This document shows, piece by piece, positions 26,095 through 35,282 of a stretch of DNA of 64,000 bases (within the stretch, counting starts at the first letter, position 1; the number at the start of each line of letters is the position of its first letter). Both the position numbers and the translations under genes were made by a program. The notes beneath the pieces are model-generated. The model saw only the letters and a list, made by a program, of their open reading frames with translations, ran no database searches and was not told the origin of the DNA. Origin of the DNA: Methanobacteriaceae archaeon (lineage in GTDB: Archaea; Methanobacteriota; Methanobacteria; Methanobacteriales; Methanobacteriaceae); contig JACBOA010000015.1 of assembly GCA_013403005.1 (NCBI GenBank), positions 90,149-154,148 on the forward strand. Direction: 5' to 3'.

Positions 26095-27534
26095 TTGTTA
26101 ATAAAGGTGGGATTTAATATAAGTTATTCCAGATTCAGGTATTATTTTGCAGTTGCTGCTGGGAATATTGCCTCTTTCATACTGCGGAAAATTTTAAAAA
26201 GCAGTGCCAGTGCTATGCCTGGGAAGGTAGCCATGACCATCCATCCTCATATTTTGAAAATAATCAATGAACGCTGCCATAAAAAGATCCTCATAACTGG
26301 TACCAATGGTAAAACCACCACCAATAACCTGCTTAATTTCATCTTCAGAAGAGAATTTAGGTCTGTTCTTTCCAATTTAAGGGGGGCTAACATGCCCCAG
26401 GGACTGGTAAGTGCCTTTCTACACCACCGTAAAAAGGAATACGATTGGGGTATCTTCGAAGTAGATGAAGGATCATTTGAGAGAGTCACTGAATATGTCA
26501 AACCAGACTATGTTCTGGTTACCAATTTCTTCCGGGACCAGCTGGACCGTTACGGTGAAATAGAAAAAGCATTCCAGGACATTCTAGAGGCTCTTGAACC
26601 ATTGGAAACAACTTTAATTCTCAATGCTGATGATCCTCTGGTTTCTAACTTCCGAAAACTGAATAAAAAAAATATTTATTATGGAGTTAACCGAAACCAG
26701 TACAGCACCAGTCAGCAGGGAATTGTAGAGTCCAGATTTTGCCCTGCATGTAGCAGCTACCTTGAATACAGTTATTACAATTACGGGCAACTGGGAGGAT
26801 ATAAATGCCCGGATTGTGGTTTTGAAAACCCTCCCTATGACTACAACATTGCTGAAATAAATTATAAGGACCACCAGTATCATTTCCAGTTTAAAAAGAG
26901 GGGAGATAACACCTCTCAGGAAATTAGTTTCGACTATGAAGGAATATACAACGCTTATAACTGCTGTGCTGCATTATCAACTTCTCTGGAAATAGGAATA
27001 CCCCTGGATAAAGTGGCACAGTCCATTGAAGAATTTGAATATCACTTGGGTCGGATGGAAAATTTCCAATTCCCAGATAAAATAGTTAAAATTGCCTTGG
27101 TAAAAAATCCTATTGGACTCAGTGAAACTATAAGCAGCATATCTCTGGATGATCGACCGAAATCCATGTTATTCGTGCTTAACGATAACCCAGCTGATGG
27201 TAGGGATGTGTCCTGGATCTGGGATGCTGAAGTTGAAAAAACATTAAATATTAAACATATTAAGCAAATCTTCTGTTCCGGCAGACGGGCAGAAGATATG
27301 GCTCTGAGACTTAAATATGCCGGAATCCCAGTAGATATGATTGAAGTAGATGACAATATGGATCAGGCCATTGGAAAAGTTTTGAAAGAGGAAGTTGAAA
27401 TTGTCTACATCTTACCCACCTATACCGCTGTGTTTCAGGCTCGTGAACTGGTACTGGCACGTCTTGAGGGTACTGGTAAGAAAATGTCACATTTTCGTGA
27501 ATATTTGAAGAACCTGAAATTTCCCGGGCGATAA
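26095..27534 (+). CDS. murT: MurT-like Mur ligase with zinc ribbon and DUF1727 C-terminus
   Basis: The 479-residue protein has an N-terminal hydrophobic region, an ATP-binding GTNGKTTT (residues 69-76) and Mur-ligase segments such as EVDEGSF near residue 122 and NADDP near 177. Four cysteines form a zinc ribbon inside the central domain (C216, C219, C238, C241). The C-terminal region from about 350 matches the DUF1727 type seen in MurT. In bacteria MurT and GatD amidate the glutamate of lipid II. Methanobacteriales have pseudomurein, so an analogous envelope substrate is likely but unproven. The start at TTG 26095 is uncertain; GTG 26107 is an alternative. Confidence 0.85.
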   Translation: MLIKVGFNISYSRFRYYFAVAAGNIASFILRKILKSSASAMPGKVAMTIHPHILKIINERCHKKILITGTNGKTTTNNLLNFIFRREFRSVLSNLRGANMPQGLVSAFLHHRKKEYDWGIFEVDEGSFERVTEYVKPDYVLVTNFFRDQLDRYGEIEKAFQDILEALEPLETTLILNADDPLVSNFRKLNKKNIYYGVNRNQYSTSQQGIVESRFCPACSSYLEYSYYNYGQLGGYKCPDCGFENPPYDYNIAEINYKDHQYHFQFKKRGDNTSQEISFDYEGIYNAYNCCAALSTSLEIGIPLDKVAQSIEEFEYHLGRMENFQFPDKIVKIALVKNPIGLSETISSISLDDRPKSMLFVLNDNPADGRDVSWIWDAEVEKTLNIKHIKQIFCSGRRAEDMALRLKYAGIPVDMIEVDDNMDQAIGKVLKEEVEIVYILPTYTAVFQARELVLARLEGTGKKMSHFREYLKNLKFPGR

Positions 27535-27709
27535 ACAATAAAAAAGAATAAAAGAACCAAATACATCCTTATTATTCTAAAGAATCAGGAAAAACTTTTA
27601 TTCAAATAAATTAAACTAATAAAAAAGTATTAGATTAAAAAAAAAATTACCTTAAACCAATAGTATTAAAAACTCATAAAAAATTGAAAAAAAATGTGCA
27701 GGGACAAAT

Positions 27710-28432
27710 ATGGAACTGAAAATTTATCATATGTATCCTGATCTTTTAAACCTCTATGGAGATCTGGGTAATGTCACCTGTCTCCGTCAAAGATGCCTTT
27801 GGCGAGGTATAAAAGTTAAAGTTGTGGGATTCAGCATGAACCAGGAAGCACCCCTAAGGGATGGTGACCTTTTCTTCATTGGAGGAGGTTCTGATCGGGG
27901 TCAGAATATTGTTTATTCGCACCTTTTAAAATACCGGAAGGAAATGGAATATCTGATTGAAGATGGTGCTCCTGTTCTGGCTATCTGTGGAGGTTATCAG
28001 CTTCTGGGTGAGAAATATATTGATGCAGATGGAAACGATGTTCCTGGTCTGGGAATATTCGATTACCATACGAAAAGTGAGGAAGGAAGACTTATTGGTA
28101 ATATAATCATCAAAAACAGCCTAGGAATTGCACCTGAGACTATCCTTGGTTTTGAAAATCATGGTGGCCGCACCTACCATGACCATGAACCCCTTGGTAC
28201 GGTGATAGTTGGCCATGGGAACAATGGCAAAGACCAGCAAGAAGGTATGGTCTATCAAAATTGTATAGGCACCTATCTACACGGCCCTCTACTTCCAAAA
28301 AACCCTCACCTGGCTGATCACCTTATCCTGAAAGCTCTGGAGAGAAAATATGGAGTGAAAAAGTTATCCTCCCTTTCTGATCAGGAAGAATATTCAGCCC
28401 ACAATAAAGTATTGCAACTTTATTTACCCTGA
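27710..28432 (+). CDS. gatD: GatD-like glutamine amidotransferase (partner of MurT)
   Basis: The 240-residue class I glutaminase-fold protein has its nucleophile at C93 in AICGGYQLLG and a histidine in GTYLHGPLLPKNP near residue 190. The first residues LKIYHMYPDLLNLYGDLGN are typical of the GatD/CobB-CobQ-like family. It should supply ammonia to the MurT-like ligase encoded 175 bases upstream. No glutamate follows the catalytic histidine in the usual HxE form, as in other CobQ-type triads. GGGAC lies before ATG 27710. Confidence 0.87.
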   Translation: MELKIYHMYPDLLNLYGDLGNVTCLRQRCLWRGIKVKVVGFSMNQEAPLRDGDLFFIGGGSDRGQNIVYSHLLKYRKEMEYLIEDGAPVLAICGGYQLLGEKYIDADGNDVPGLGIFDYHTKSEEGRLIGNIIIKNSLGIAPETILGFENHGGRTYHDHEPLGTVIVGHGNNGKDQQEGMVYQNCIGTYLHGPLLPKNPHLADHLILKALERKYGVKKLSSLSDQEEYSAHNKVLQLYLP

Positions 28433-28858
28433 ACTTATCTGAATCATCTTTTTTTATCTAAATACTCTTTAATATCTTAAATACTTCTTTATAGAGACTA
28501 TATTGTTAAGAAAAATAAGAAATTGAATTTGGAGTTACCAATTCTCACTGGGTTTTAAAAAAACAGGTTTTATTTAGATAACTTTTTTTAATAAGATAAA
28601 CCAATAGATAGATGTTCCTATTATGCAGATCCTATTCGGAAGTCCATCTAAAAACAATAATTAATTCAAATCTGGTAGTACTCCCCATACTTGATTTAAA
28701 TCCTATAAATCCTATAATTAAAGGATGAAAGATCGGAGCCCAAATTTTTAAATTAATAACAAATTAATAGAAATTCAAAAAAAATTCCAAAATGGATAAT
28801 TTTCATCGCTAAGAAAAATAAATTAATAAGATACAATTTTAGAATCTTTTAAAAGGAG
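28433..28858. other. AT-rich intergenic region between gatD-like gene and pyrG
   Basis: The 426 bases hold no coding frame of note and no clear hairpin. The last 60 bases are strongly AT-rich and carry AAAAGGAG immediately before the pyrG start. Confidence 0.5.
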
Positions 28859-30472
28859 ATGGTTCATCTGTCTAAATATATAGTGGTAACTGGTGGTGTG
28901 GTAAGTTCAATTGGAAAAGGCATAACCGCAGCTTCGATTGGTAGAATTTTAAGGTCATATGGTGTGGATGTCACAGCTATTAAAATTGATCCCTATCTTA
29001 ACTGGGACTCTGGAACCCTCAACCCCTACCAGCATGGAGAAGTCTTCGTTACCGAAGATGGTATGGAAACAGACCTTGATTTAGGCCACTATGAACGTTT
29101 TCTAGATGTTAACCTCTCCGGAGAATCCAACATAACCACAGGTAAAGTTTACTCTTCGGTCATTGAACATGAACGTAAGGGAGATTATCTGGGTTCCTGT
29201 GTGCAGATCATTCCCCATATAACCAATAAAATAAAGGACATGGTAAGAAAAATTGCCAATGAGAGCCAGGCCGATGTGGTGCTGGTTGAAGTGGGAGGTA
29301 CAGTGGGGGATATTGAAAGTCAACCCTTCTTAGAGGCTTTAAGGCAACTGAGGAATGAGGAAGGTCATGATAATGTGATGTTCGTACATGTGACCTATGT
29401 TCCCTATCTTCGGGCAGCAGGTGAGTTTAAAACTAAACCCACCCAGCACAGTACCAAGGAACTCCGCAGCACAGGTATTATTCCAGATATGATTATATGC
29501 CGTTCGGAGTTACCTATTGATCAACCTCTAAAAAATAAGATTGCTCACTTTTGCGACGTGGAAAGGGAGGCAGTGATTAACACCCCTGATGTGGGGTCTA
29601 TCTATGAAGTTCCACTGATTATAAATGAGGAAAATGTGGGAGAGTACATCATTAACCGTATTAAAATAGATGCTAAGCAGCAGGACTTGACAGAATGGGA
29701 ACATGTAGTTGAATCCATGAAACAGGATGCCTACCATGTAAGTGTGGGGATTATTGGTAAGTACGTGGAACTGGAAGATGCCTATATGAGTATCAGGGAA
29801 TCTTTAAAACACGCCGCAGCCCATCTGGGGATAAAAGTGGACATAGAATGGATACAGGCAGAAGAAACCATTGATGAAGATAAAGTGAGTCATCTGGACT
29901 CTCTTTTAATACCTGGAGGTTTTGGGGAGAGGGGAATTTCAGGAAAACTTGATGCTGTGCGTTACTCCCTGGAGAACAAGGTGCCTCTATTTGGAATCTG
30001 CCTGGGAATGCAGTGCATGGTTATAGAATTCGCCCGTCTTGAAGGTTTTAAAGGAGCTCACAGTACAGAATTTGACCCAAACACACCCTACCCAGTTATA
30101 GATCTTATGGAAGAACAGAAAAAGATTAAAAATATGGGCGGTACCATGAGATTGGGTTCATACCCCTGCAAAATTAAAGAAAAAACCATGGCAAGTGAAG
30201 CTTATGGAGAAGAGGAAGTGAGCGAACGTCACCGTCACCGATACGAACTAAACAATGAATACCGTGATGCTCTTATGGAAAAAGGACTGATTATCTCCGG
30301 CACTTCCCCTGATGATTTTCTAGTGGAAATGGTAGAGTTAAAAGACCATCCCTGGTTTTTGGGTTGCCAGTTCCACCCTGAATTTAAATCACGACCCAAT
30401 AAAGCCCATCCCATCTTTGTATCATTTCTAGAGGCAGCTCTTAGGAATCATAAGCAAAAGCAAGGGAATTAA
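28859..30472 (+). CDS. pyrG: CTP synthase
   Basis: The 537-residue enzyme aminates UTP to CTP. The synthetase domain begins SKYIVVTGGVVSSIGKGI, with KIDPYLNWDSGTLNP following; the glutaminase domain has GICLGMQCMV (nucleophile cysteine near residue 383) and QFHPEFKSRP. The ATG at 28859 directly abuts the GGAG ribosome binding site (28855-28858), which leaves no spacing. The CTG at 28868 would be spaced 9 bases from it and would give an N-terminus (M-SKYIVV) that matches the family better. I keep the ATG as the formal start and flag the doubt. Confidence 0.95.
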   Translation: MVHLSKYIVVTGGVVSSIGKGITAASIGRILRSYGVDVTAIKIDPYLNWDSGTLNPYQHGEVFVTEDGMETDLDLGHYERFLDVNLSGESNITTGKVYSSVIEHERKGDYLGSCVQIIPHITNKIKDMVRKIANESQADVVLVEVGGTVGDIESQPFLEALRQLRNEEGHDNVMFVHVTYVPYLRAAGEFKTKPTQHSTKELRSTGIIPDMIICRSELPIDQPLKNKIAHFCDVEREAVINTPDVGSIYEVPLIINEENVGEYIINRIKIDAKQQDLTEWEHVVESMKQDAYHVSVGIIGKYVELEDAYMSIRESLKHAAAHLGIKVDIEWIQAEETIDEDKVSHLDSLLIPGGFGERGISGKLDAVRYSLENKVPLFGICLGMQCMVIEFARLEGFKGAHSTEFDPNTPYPVIDLMEEQKKIKNMGGTMRLGSYPCKIKEKTMASEAYGEEEVSERHRHRYELNNEYRDALMEKGLIISGTSPDDFLVEMVELKDHPWFLGCQFHPEFKSRPNKAHPIFVSFLEAALRNHKQKQGN

Positions 30473-30511
30473 CTTAGGAATCAGGCTTGAAATATTGTTA
30501 GAGGAATTTTG

Positions 30512-31699
30512 ATGATTATTTACATCCCCTTCATCACCACGATAATTGCTGTTATGGCCTGTTTATATGCTAGTTACACGGATCTTACCAGGGGGATTAT
30601 TCCCAATAAACTCACTTTTCCCCTCATTGGCCTGGGTTTGATCCTTAATGGAATTTATGCTTTCATGATAGGGGATATATGGTTTATAGTGATTTGTGCA
30701 GTGGTTACGGGAGTTATTTTTGCACTTGGTTATCTTTTCTGGAAGATGGGGGCATGGGCTGGGGGTGATGTAAAGCTTTTCACTGCACTGGCCGCGCTTC
30801 TTCCATTTTACCCTGCATTAATATCCTATCAAATATTAGGAGTGTCATTTCCCCTGGAAGGAGGTTATCCTTTCCCCTTAACACTGATAATTAACAGTAT
30901 TCTATCTATTCTCCCTTTCCTGCTTATTTACGTGTTTTATATTGTAATTAAAACCAAACCCCATCTTATGGGTGAACTGATAGAACCAGTAAAAGATTAT
31001 CAAAAAAACATAATTCTAACTTTGGTGATTACTTCTGCTGTGACCATAACGTTTTTCATAACTCAGGAATCACATTTCCAGTCCATAATGCAGCAGACAC
31101 AGATTCAGATAATCATAATTTCTTTAATATTAATCTACATACTTTCCATGCTAATTTCTAAACTACCAAATCAGGTTAAGGCCGTTTTTGTTTCACTGTT
31201 TACTGTAGCTGCTCTTTTTTATAACTTCCAGGTTACCATAAGCAGTATCATTATTTTATTCATCACCATAATGCTAATTGAAGTTGTGAGAAAATTGTTA
31301 ACCTCAGTGAGTAAACAAGCCCTTCAGGATGACTATTCCCTGGAAAAACTCCAGGAGGGTATGATCCCTGCATATAATATTTACCAACGAGATGGTGAAA
31401 TCTATGTGGATGATAAGAGTTTAACTGGGAAAATTATGGAGGCATTTCATAAAAGAGACCTTGGAGTGCTTACCACACCTCCAGGGAAACTTTTGGTGGG
31501 TAATCTGGCTGCAGGGTTGACTGGTGATGATATTGAACTTTTAAAAAAATTGAATAATGAGAATAAAATACCATCAGAGTTTAGAATTAAAAAGGGAGTG
31601 CCTTTTGCCCCATCTATCCTTATTGGGCTTTTAATATCCATTTTTATTGGAGATCTGGCATACATCTTACAGACAGTGCTGGTTGCCATCCTCTACTAA
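30512..31699 (+). CDS. A24-family prepilin peptidase (EppA/FlaK-like aspartyl protease)
   Basis: The 395-residue polytopic membrane protein has the two catalytic aspartates of GxGD peptidases: YTDLTRGIIPN near residue 24 and WAGGDVKLF near residue 83. At about 395 residues it is longer than bacterial TadV or FlaK; the extra part includes more membrane helices and a soluble loop (about residues 270-370). EppA-type enzymes of this length process QxSxEY class III prepilins, and such a prepilin is encoded 166 bases downstream. ATG 30512 has GAGG 8 bases before it. It should act in the cytoplasmic membrane. Confidence 0.85.
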   Translation: MIIYIPFITTIIAVMACLYASYTDLTRGIIPNKLTFPLIGLGLILNGIYAFMIGDIWFIVICAVVTGVIFALGYLFWKMGAWAGGDVKLFTALAALLPFYPALISYQILGVSFPLEGGYPFPLTLIINSILSILPFLLIYVFYIVIKTKPHLMGELIEPVKDYQKNIILTLVITSAVTITFFITQESHFQSIMQQTQIQIIIISLILIYILSMLISKLPNQVKAVFVSLFTVAALFYNFQVTISSIIILFITIMLIEVVRKLLTSVSKQALQDDYSLEKLQEGMIPAYNIYQRDGEIYVDDKSLTGKIMEAFHKRDLGVLTTPPGKLLVGNLAAGLTGDDIELLKKLNNENKIPSEFRIKKGVPFAPSILIGLLISIFIGDLAYILQTVLVAILY

Positions 31700-31824
31700 A
31701 TTTGGGATAACAGACCTATAATACAACTGAAATCCCTCATAACATTCAAATAACAATAAATCCTATAATTAGGGTTGGTGATAGCCAAGTAGTGCTAATA
31801 TTTATATGAATCTTTTAATATACC

Positions 31825-31834
31825 TTATATATAA
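31825..31834 (+). promoter_or_regulatory. TATA box for the class III prepilin gene
   Basis: TTATATATAA lies about 35 bases before ATG 31866, giving an expected start near 31856. It shows that the upstream in-frame ATG at 31806 is not used. Confidence 0.6.
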
Positions 31835-31865
31835 TAACAGTTTAGATATAGTGAAAGTGATTAAT

Positions 31866-32378
31866 ATGGAAAACAAAGGACAGGCATCTGCAGAATATTT
31901 ACTTCTACTAGTGGTTATTTTAATTATTCTGGCTGCGGTTACTATGCCCCTTGTTGGTAATTCAATAAGCAACACCATGGCAGTTTCCACAACATCTGAC
32001 GCAACGAATGCTATTAAAACAATATCTGATGCTGTTAACCTTGTTTATGCAAATGGACCTGGAGCTAAAAGAACTGTGAATGTTTATATTCCCCAGAGAA
32101 CCACTGTATCAAACAATGCCACTGCCTATCCAGATGTAACACTTAGTGGTAATTTCATTGGAATGAACTTAACAAATATTGCAGGCGGCCCGTACAATTC
32201 TCCCCATATCATGAATATCGCTACTACAGATGGTAGATCTGATATTTTTGTGTATGCTAATACGAATTATCCCGTGAATGTAATTAATGGCGCTAATCTT
32301 GCCAGTGGTTGGTATAAAGTCACGGTTTATTGGCCTGTAGGAAATAGAACCATAGCTGTTAATTTTTCAGCAACATAA
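31866..32378 (+). CDS. Class III signal peptide prepilin (QxSxEY type)
   Basis: The 170-residue protein starts MENKGQASAEYLLLL followed by a hydrophobic helix, which is the archaeal class III prepilin signal; cleavage is expected just before the glutamine. The mature part is rich in Asn, Thr, Ala and Val, with possible N-glycosylation sites, as expected for a surface filament subunit. ATG 31866 is chosen because it follows a TATA box and an AGTGAT site. It lies just downstream of the prepilin peptidase and is the likely substrate. Confidence 0.87.
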   Translation: MENKGQASAEYLLLLVVILIILAAVTMPLVGNSISNTMAVSTTSDATNAIKTISDAVNLVYANGPGAKRTVNVYIPQRTTVSNNATAYPDVTLSGNFIGMNLTNIAGGPYNSPHIMNIATTDGRSDIFVYANTNYPVNVINGANLASGWYKVTVYWPVGNRTIAVNFSAT

Positions 32379-32429
32379 TTCAATAATTTTATTTAATACA
32401 CAATAGATCAGCCATTATAGAGGTTAAAT

Positions 32430-33329
32430 ATGAGCTTTTTTACTAAATTAGGTGATTTAATCATAAGAATTTTCGCTTTAATTGGTAATTTAATATTTAG
32501 CATACCTAAAATTCCTTATAAACTTAGGAATGTAGATACATATCATTTCAAAAAAAAAATATACTCCGGGAAGAAAAATGTTTCCAAGGTGAAAGATAAT
32601 CTGGGAATTGATGAAAGAGTATCCAATATAACCAAGAAAAAAAAAATACCCTCTTCCAAAGAACATTCGCATGAAAATATTCACACACCACCAAAAAGTT
32701 CTCAAGATTCGGATGTCATTCTTATTTCTGCCAATTTTACTTCAAAAGAAAAAGAAGATACAATTTTCCGTCTGCAACTATTATCCGCAGGATTCCTTAT
32801 TTTTTCAGTCATATATCTTTTTAACTTTCTATCCCTTGTTCTCTACGGAATCATTGGTATCCTATTAGCAAGCTATATCATTTATCTTTTATATACTCGG
32901 GTAAAACTAATGTATGGTTCAGAATTTCCTGCTTACAGGGATTTCTTCCTAATGTATCTGGCAGTAGGCATCATCCTGGTTGTAGTGGGAACTAACTCTA
33001 ACTTGTTAATGGCTTTTTCATTAAGTTACTTCCCATCCCTCACCATCTTGATATTTGCAGTTATCGCTGTTGCAGGGGTTTATCTTATTTTCAGGATTCG
33101 TTATTACCGTGACTTCACATATGGAATCGTTATTGAAACTGGGGAAAAGATGGCTTACGTCAAGGTAGAGTTCGATATACGTTCCAATGTTAAACCAGAT
33201 ATCTACATTGTAGAAAACAGTGCAGGTGCAGTTGCTGGAGACCGAGTAAAATTAAAAACAGAACAAAAAGTTTTCAGTAACAGTGGTAATAAACCTATTA
33301 GAATACTGGAAACAGTGCATAAAATCTAA
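32430..33329 (+). CDS. Membrane protein of the archaeal DUF2101 type
   Basis: The 299-residue protein has an N-terminal amphipathic segment, a basic low-complexity linker (residues 35-95, many K and S) and about five transmembrane helices between residues 110 and 215. A soluble C-terminal beta-rich domain (about 220-299) has EFDIRSNVKPDIYIVE and ends in an OB- or PRC-like pattern. I recall this as DUF2101, an archaeal family without known function. It is 51 bases downstream of a class III prepilin, which may mean a role in surface-structure assembly. GAGGT precedes the ATG. Confidence 0.6.
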   Translation: MSFFTKLGDLIIRIFALIGNLIFSIPKIPYKLRNVDTYHFKKKIYSGKKNVSKVKDNLGIDERVSNITKKKKIPSSKEHSHENIHTPPKSSQDSDVILISANFTSKEKEDTIFRLQLLSAGFLIFSVIYLFNFLSLVLYGIIGILLASYIIYLLYTRVKLMYGSEFPAYRDFFLMYLAVGIILVVVGTNSNLLMAFSLSYFPSLTILIFAVIAVAGVYLIFRIRYYRDFTYGIVIETGEKMAYVKVEFDIRSNVKPDIYIVENSAGAVAGDRVKLKTEQKVFSNSGNKPIRILETVHKI

Positions 33330-33452
33330 CATCCGCTATTTTTAGATTTTAATTAGATTATTAAACTTAATAAATGTTTAACCAAATTAATGATCATCTT
33401 ATCGATCCCATAAAAATAATCCATGGAAAAAAATTCATAAAGGAAGTTTAAA

Positions 33453-34205
33453 ATGAATGAAATTTCACCAAACCATCCCCGTTATTATTCCCTTGTTCTA
33501 CGGGAGAAAATAGCAAAAGCATATAAACAAGGAATTCTCGCTGACACCGCTCTCATCGCCCATGGCAGAGGTGAGGCATTTGATTATATCCTGGGTGAGG
33601 AAACCACTCCACCTGCAATCAAAGCCATTAAAACAGCTTGTGCTTCTCTTTTACTAGCAAATTATCCCGTGATATCAGTTAACGGGAATACTGCAGTTCT
33701 TGCAGCTGAATATTTAGTGGATTTATCACGTTTGGTTTCTGCTAAGATTGAAATTAATCTGTTCTACCGGACCCCCTCAAGGGTTGTGAAAATGGAAGAA
33801 TTTTTAGAGGATGCTGGTGCAACAGATATCCTCGGTAAAGAAGGAGATGAGCATGTTCCGATCCCTGGATTGGAAGGTCCCAGATCTCGAGCTCACCCTG
33901 ATGGTATTCACAGAGCAGATGTAGTTCTGGTACCACTTGAGGATGGGGATCGGGCTCAAGCATTGAAAGAATCCGGGAAAAAGGTCATAACTATTGATTT
34001 AAATCCTTTATCAAGAACATCCAAAACTGCTTCCATTACTATTGTGGATAATGTGGTTCGAGCAATACCATTAATGAACGAGGAGCTGAAAAAACTCAAA
34101 AGTTGTTCACGAGAGGAGTTGAATGATATTGTGAGTGAATTCAATAATCAAAAGAATATCTCAGAATCACTCCATTTAATATCCCATCATTTTAGAGAAG
34201 TGTAA
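33453..34205 (+). CDS. 4-phosphopantoate--beta-alanine ligase (archaeal phosphopantothenate synthetase)
   Basis: The 250-residue protein matches the archaeal enzyme that joins 4-phosphopantoate and beta-alanine on the way to coenzyme A. It replaces the bacterial PanC/PanK route. Visible family features are HPRYYSL at the start, AHGRGEAFDYILGE near residue 36, SVNGNTAVLAAE near residue 73, RTPSR near residue 110 and a C-terminal IDLNPLSRTSKTA. AAGGAAG lies before ATG 33453. It is followed after 2 bases by a UPF0200 P-loop kinase-like gene. Confidence 0.9.
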   Translation: MNEISPNHPRYYSLVLREKIAKAYKQGILADTALIAHGRGEAFDYILGEETTPPAIKAIKTACASLLLANYPVISVNGNTAVLAAEYLVDLSRLVSAKIEINLFYRTPSRVVKMEEFLEDAGATDILGKEGDEHVPIPGLEGPRSRAHPDGIHRADVVLVPLEDGDRAQALKESGKKVITIDLNPLSRTSKTASITIVDNVVRAIPLMNEELKKLKSCSREELNDIVSEFNNQKNISESLHLISHHFREV

Positions 34206-34207
34206 TC

Positions 34208-34774
34208 ATGAAGGTAATAGGAGTAACAGGAATGCCAGGTTCTGGGAAGAGCGTGGTATCCAGAGTAGCAGAAAGCCTTGGAATGAATGTAGTCCGGATG
34301 GGTGATGTTATTCGTAATGAAGCCAAAATAAGAAATCAAGCTCCCGGACTAGTAGCCGTTGAATTACGCAAAGAATTTGGTGAATATGTGGTTGCTGATC
34401 GATGTGTGGAGTTTATAAAGAATGCCTCAAATAACTATTCAACGCAAGAAGACAAATCTAAAAAAAATAAACCCCAATCCTTCCTTATTGAAGGTATTCG
34501 CAGCCCATATGAGGTTGAAATATTCAAAAGAAATTTTCCTGACTTTAAGGTAATAGCTGTACATTCTAAACCTGAAACACGCTTTTTAAGGCTTAAAAAA
34601 AGAATGAGATCCGATGATTCAGCCGAAATTAAGGAATCTGTAAAAAGAGACCAGCGCGAACTAAAATTCGGGATAGGGGATGTAATCGCCAATGCAGATT
34701 TTATGGTGGTTAACGAAAGCAGTATAAATAAATTTAAAGATATAATACGGAGCATTATAAAAAATGAACTGTAA
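34208..34774 (+). CDS. UPF0200-family P-loop nucleotide kinase-like protein
   Basis: The 188-residue protein has a Walker A GMPGSGKS (residues 7-14), MGDVIRNEA near residue 31 and a lid-like RLKKRMRSDD near residue 130. It resembles adenylate kinase and dephospho-CoA kinase folds and belongs to an archaeal family usually named UPF0200. Its place directly behind a CoA biosynthesis gene makes a CoA-related kinase tempting, but archaeal dephospho-CoA kinase is a different family, so function is left open. It overlaps or abuts the UPF0201 gene. Confidence 0.8.
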   Translation: MKVIGVTGMPGSGKSVVSRVAESLGMNVVRMGDVIRNEAKIRNQAPGLVAVELRKEFGEYVVADRCVEFIKNASNNYSTQEDKSKKNKPQSFLIEGIRSPYEVEIFKRNFPDFKVIAVHSKPETRFLRLKKRMRSDDSAEIKESVKRDQRELKFGIGDVIANADFMVVNESSINKFKDIIRSIIKNEL

Positions 34775-34775
34775 A

Positions 34776-35144
34776 ATGGAAGCAAAAGCAACTGTGAATC
34801 CCACAGAAGATATGGACAAAATCATTGAAGCACTTTCCAATATTTTTGACTATGATGACCTGATAATAGGAGAAGATGTTGTTATAGTAACTGGGACAAC
34901 TTCCAGTTTATTTCCTTTAAAGGAATCCCTTGAAAAACAACGAATAAGAGATACGGCTTTAAAAATAATGCTAAGAGGATTAGATAAAGAGAATAAAAAA
35001 GTCAGATTAAAATTAAATAAACAGGCAGCCTTTGCCAGTAAAATTAACCTGGTTGATGAGAACTTATCTTCCCTAGGAGAGATAGAACTAATCATTGAAA
35101 CTAATACACCAGAAAAATTGATTAATTGGTTATGTGACCATTAA
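34776..35144 (+). CDS. UPF0201-family protein (putative RNA-binding)
   Basis: The 122-residue protein begins MEAKATVNPTEDMDK, which fits the UPF0201 N-terminus, and has a central KQRIRDTALKIMLRG. This archaeal family has an L5-like alpha/beta fold in solved structures and is thought to bind RNA. I chose ATG 34776, one base after the UPF0200 stop; ATG 34764 would overlap that gene by 11 bases. The two families are often neighbours or fused. Confidence 0.8.
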   Translation: MEAKATVNPTEDMDKIIEALSNIFDYDDLIIGEDVVIVTGTTSSLFPLKESLEKQRIRDTALKIMLRGLDKENKKVRLKLNKQAAFASKINLVDENLSSLGEIELIIETNTPEKLINWLCDH

Positions 35145-35282
35145 CATTTAAAAAAGTCACTGAAAATAATTATATCACTCTTTGAATAATGTTGTACATA
35201 TCTAAACGAAGTAAAAATGATAGTTTTAATTTTATACAGATTTTTGGCAAGAAATTCTTTGCTTTAATCTTTATCTTTATAT

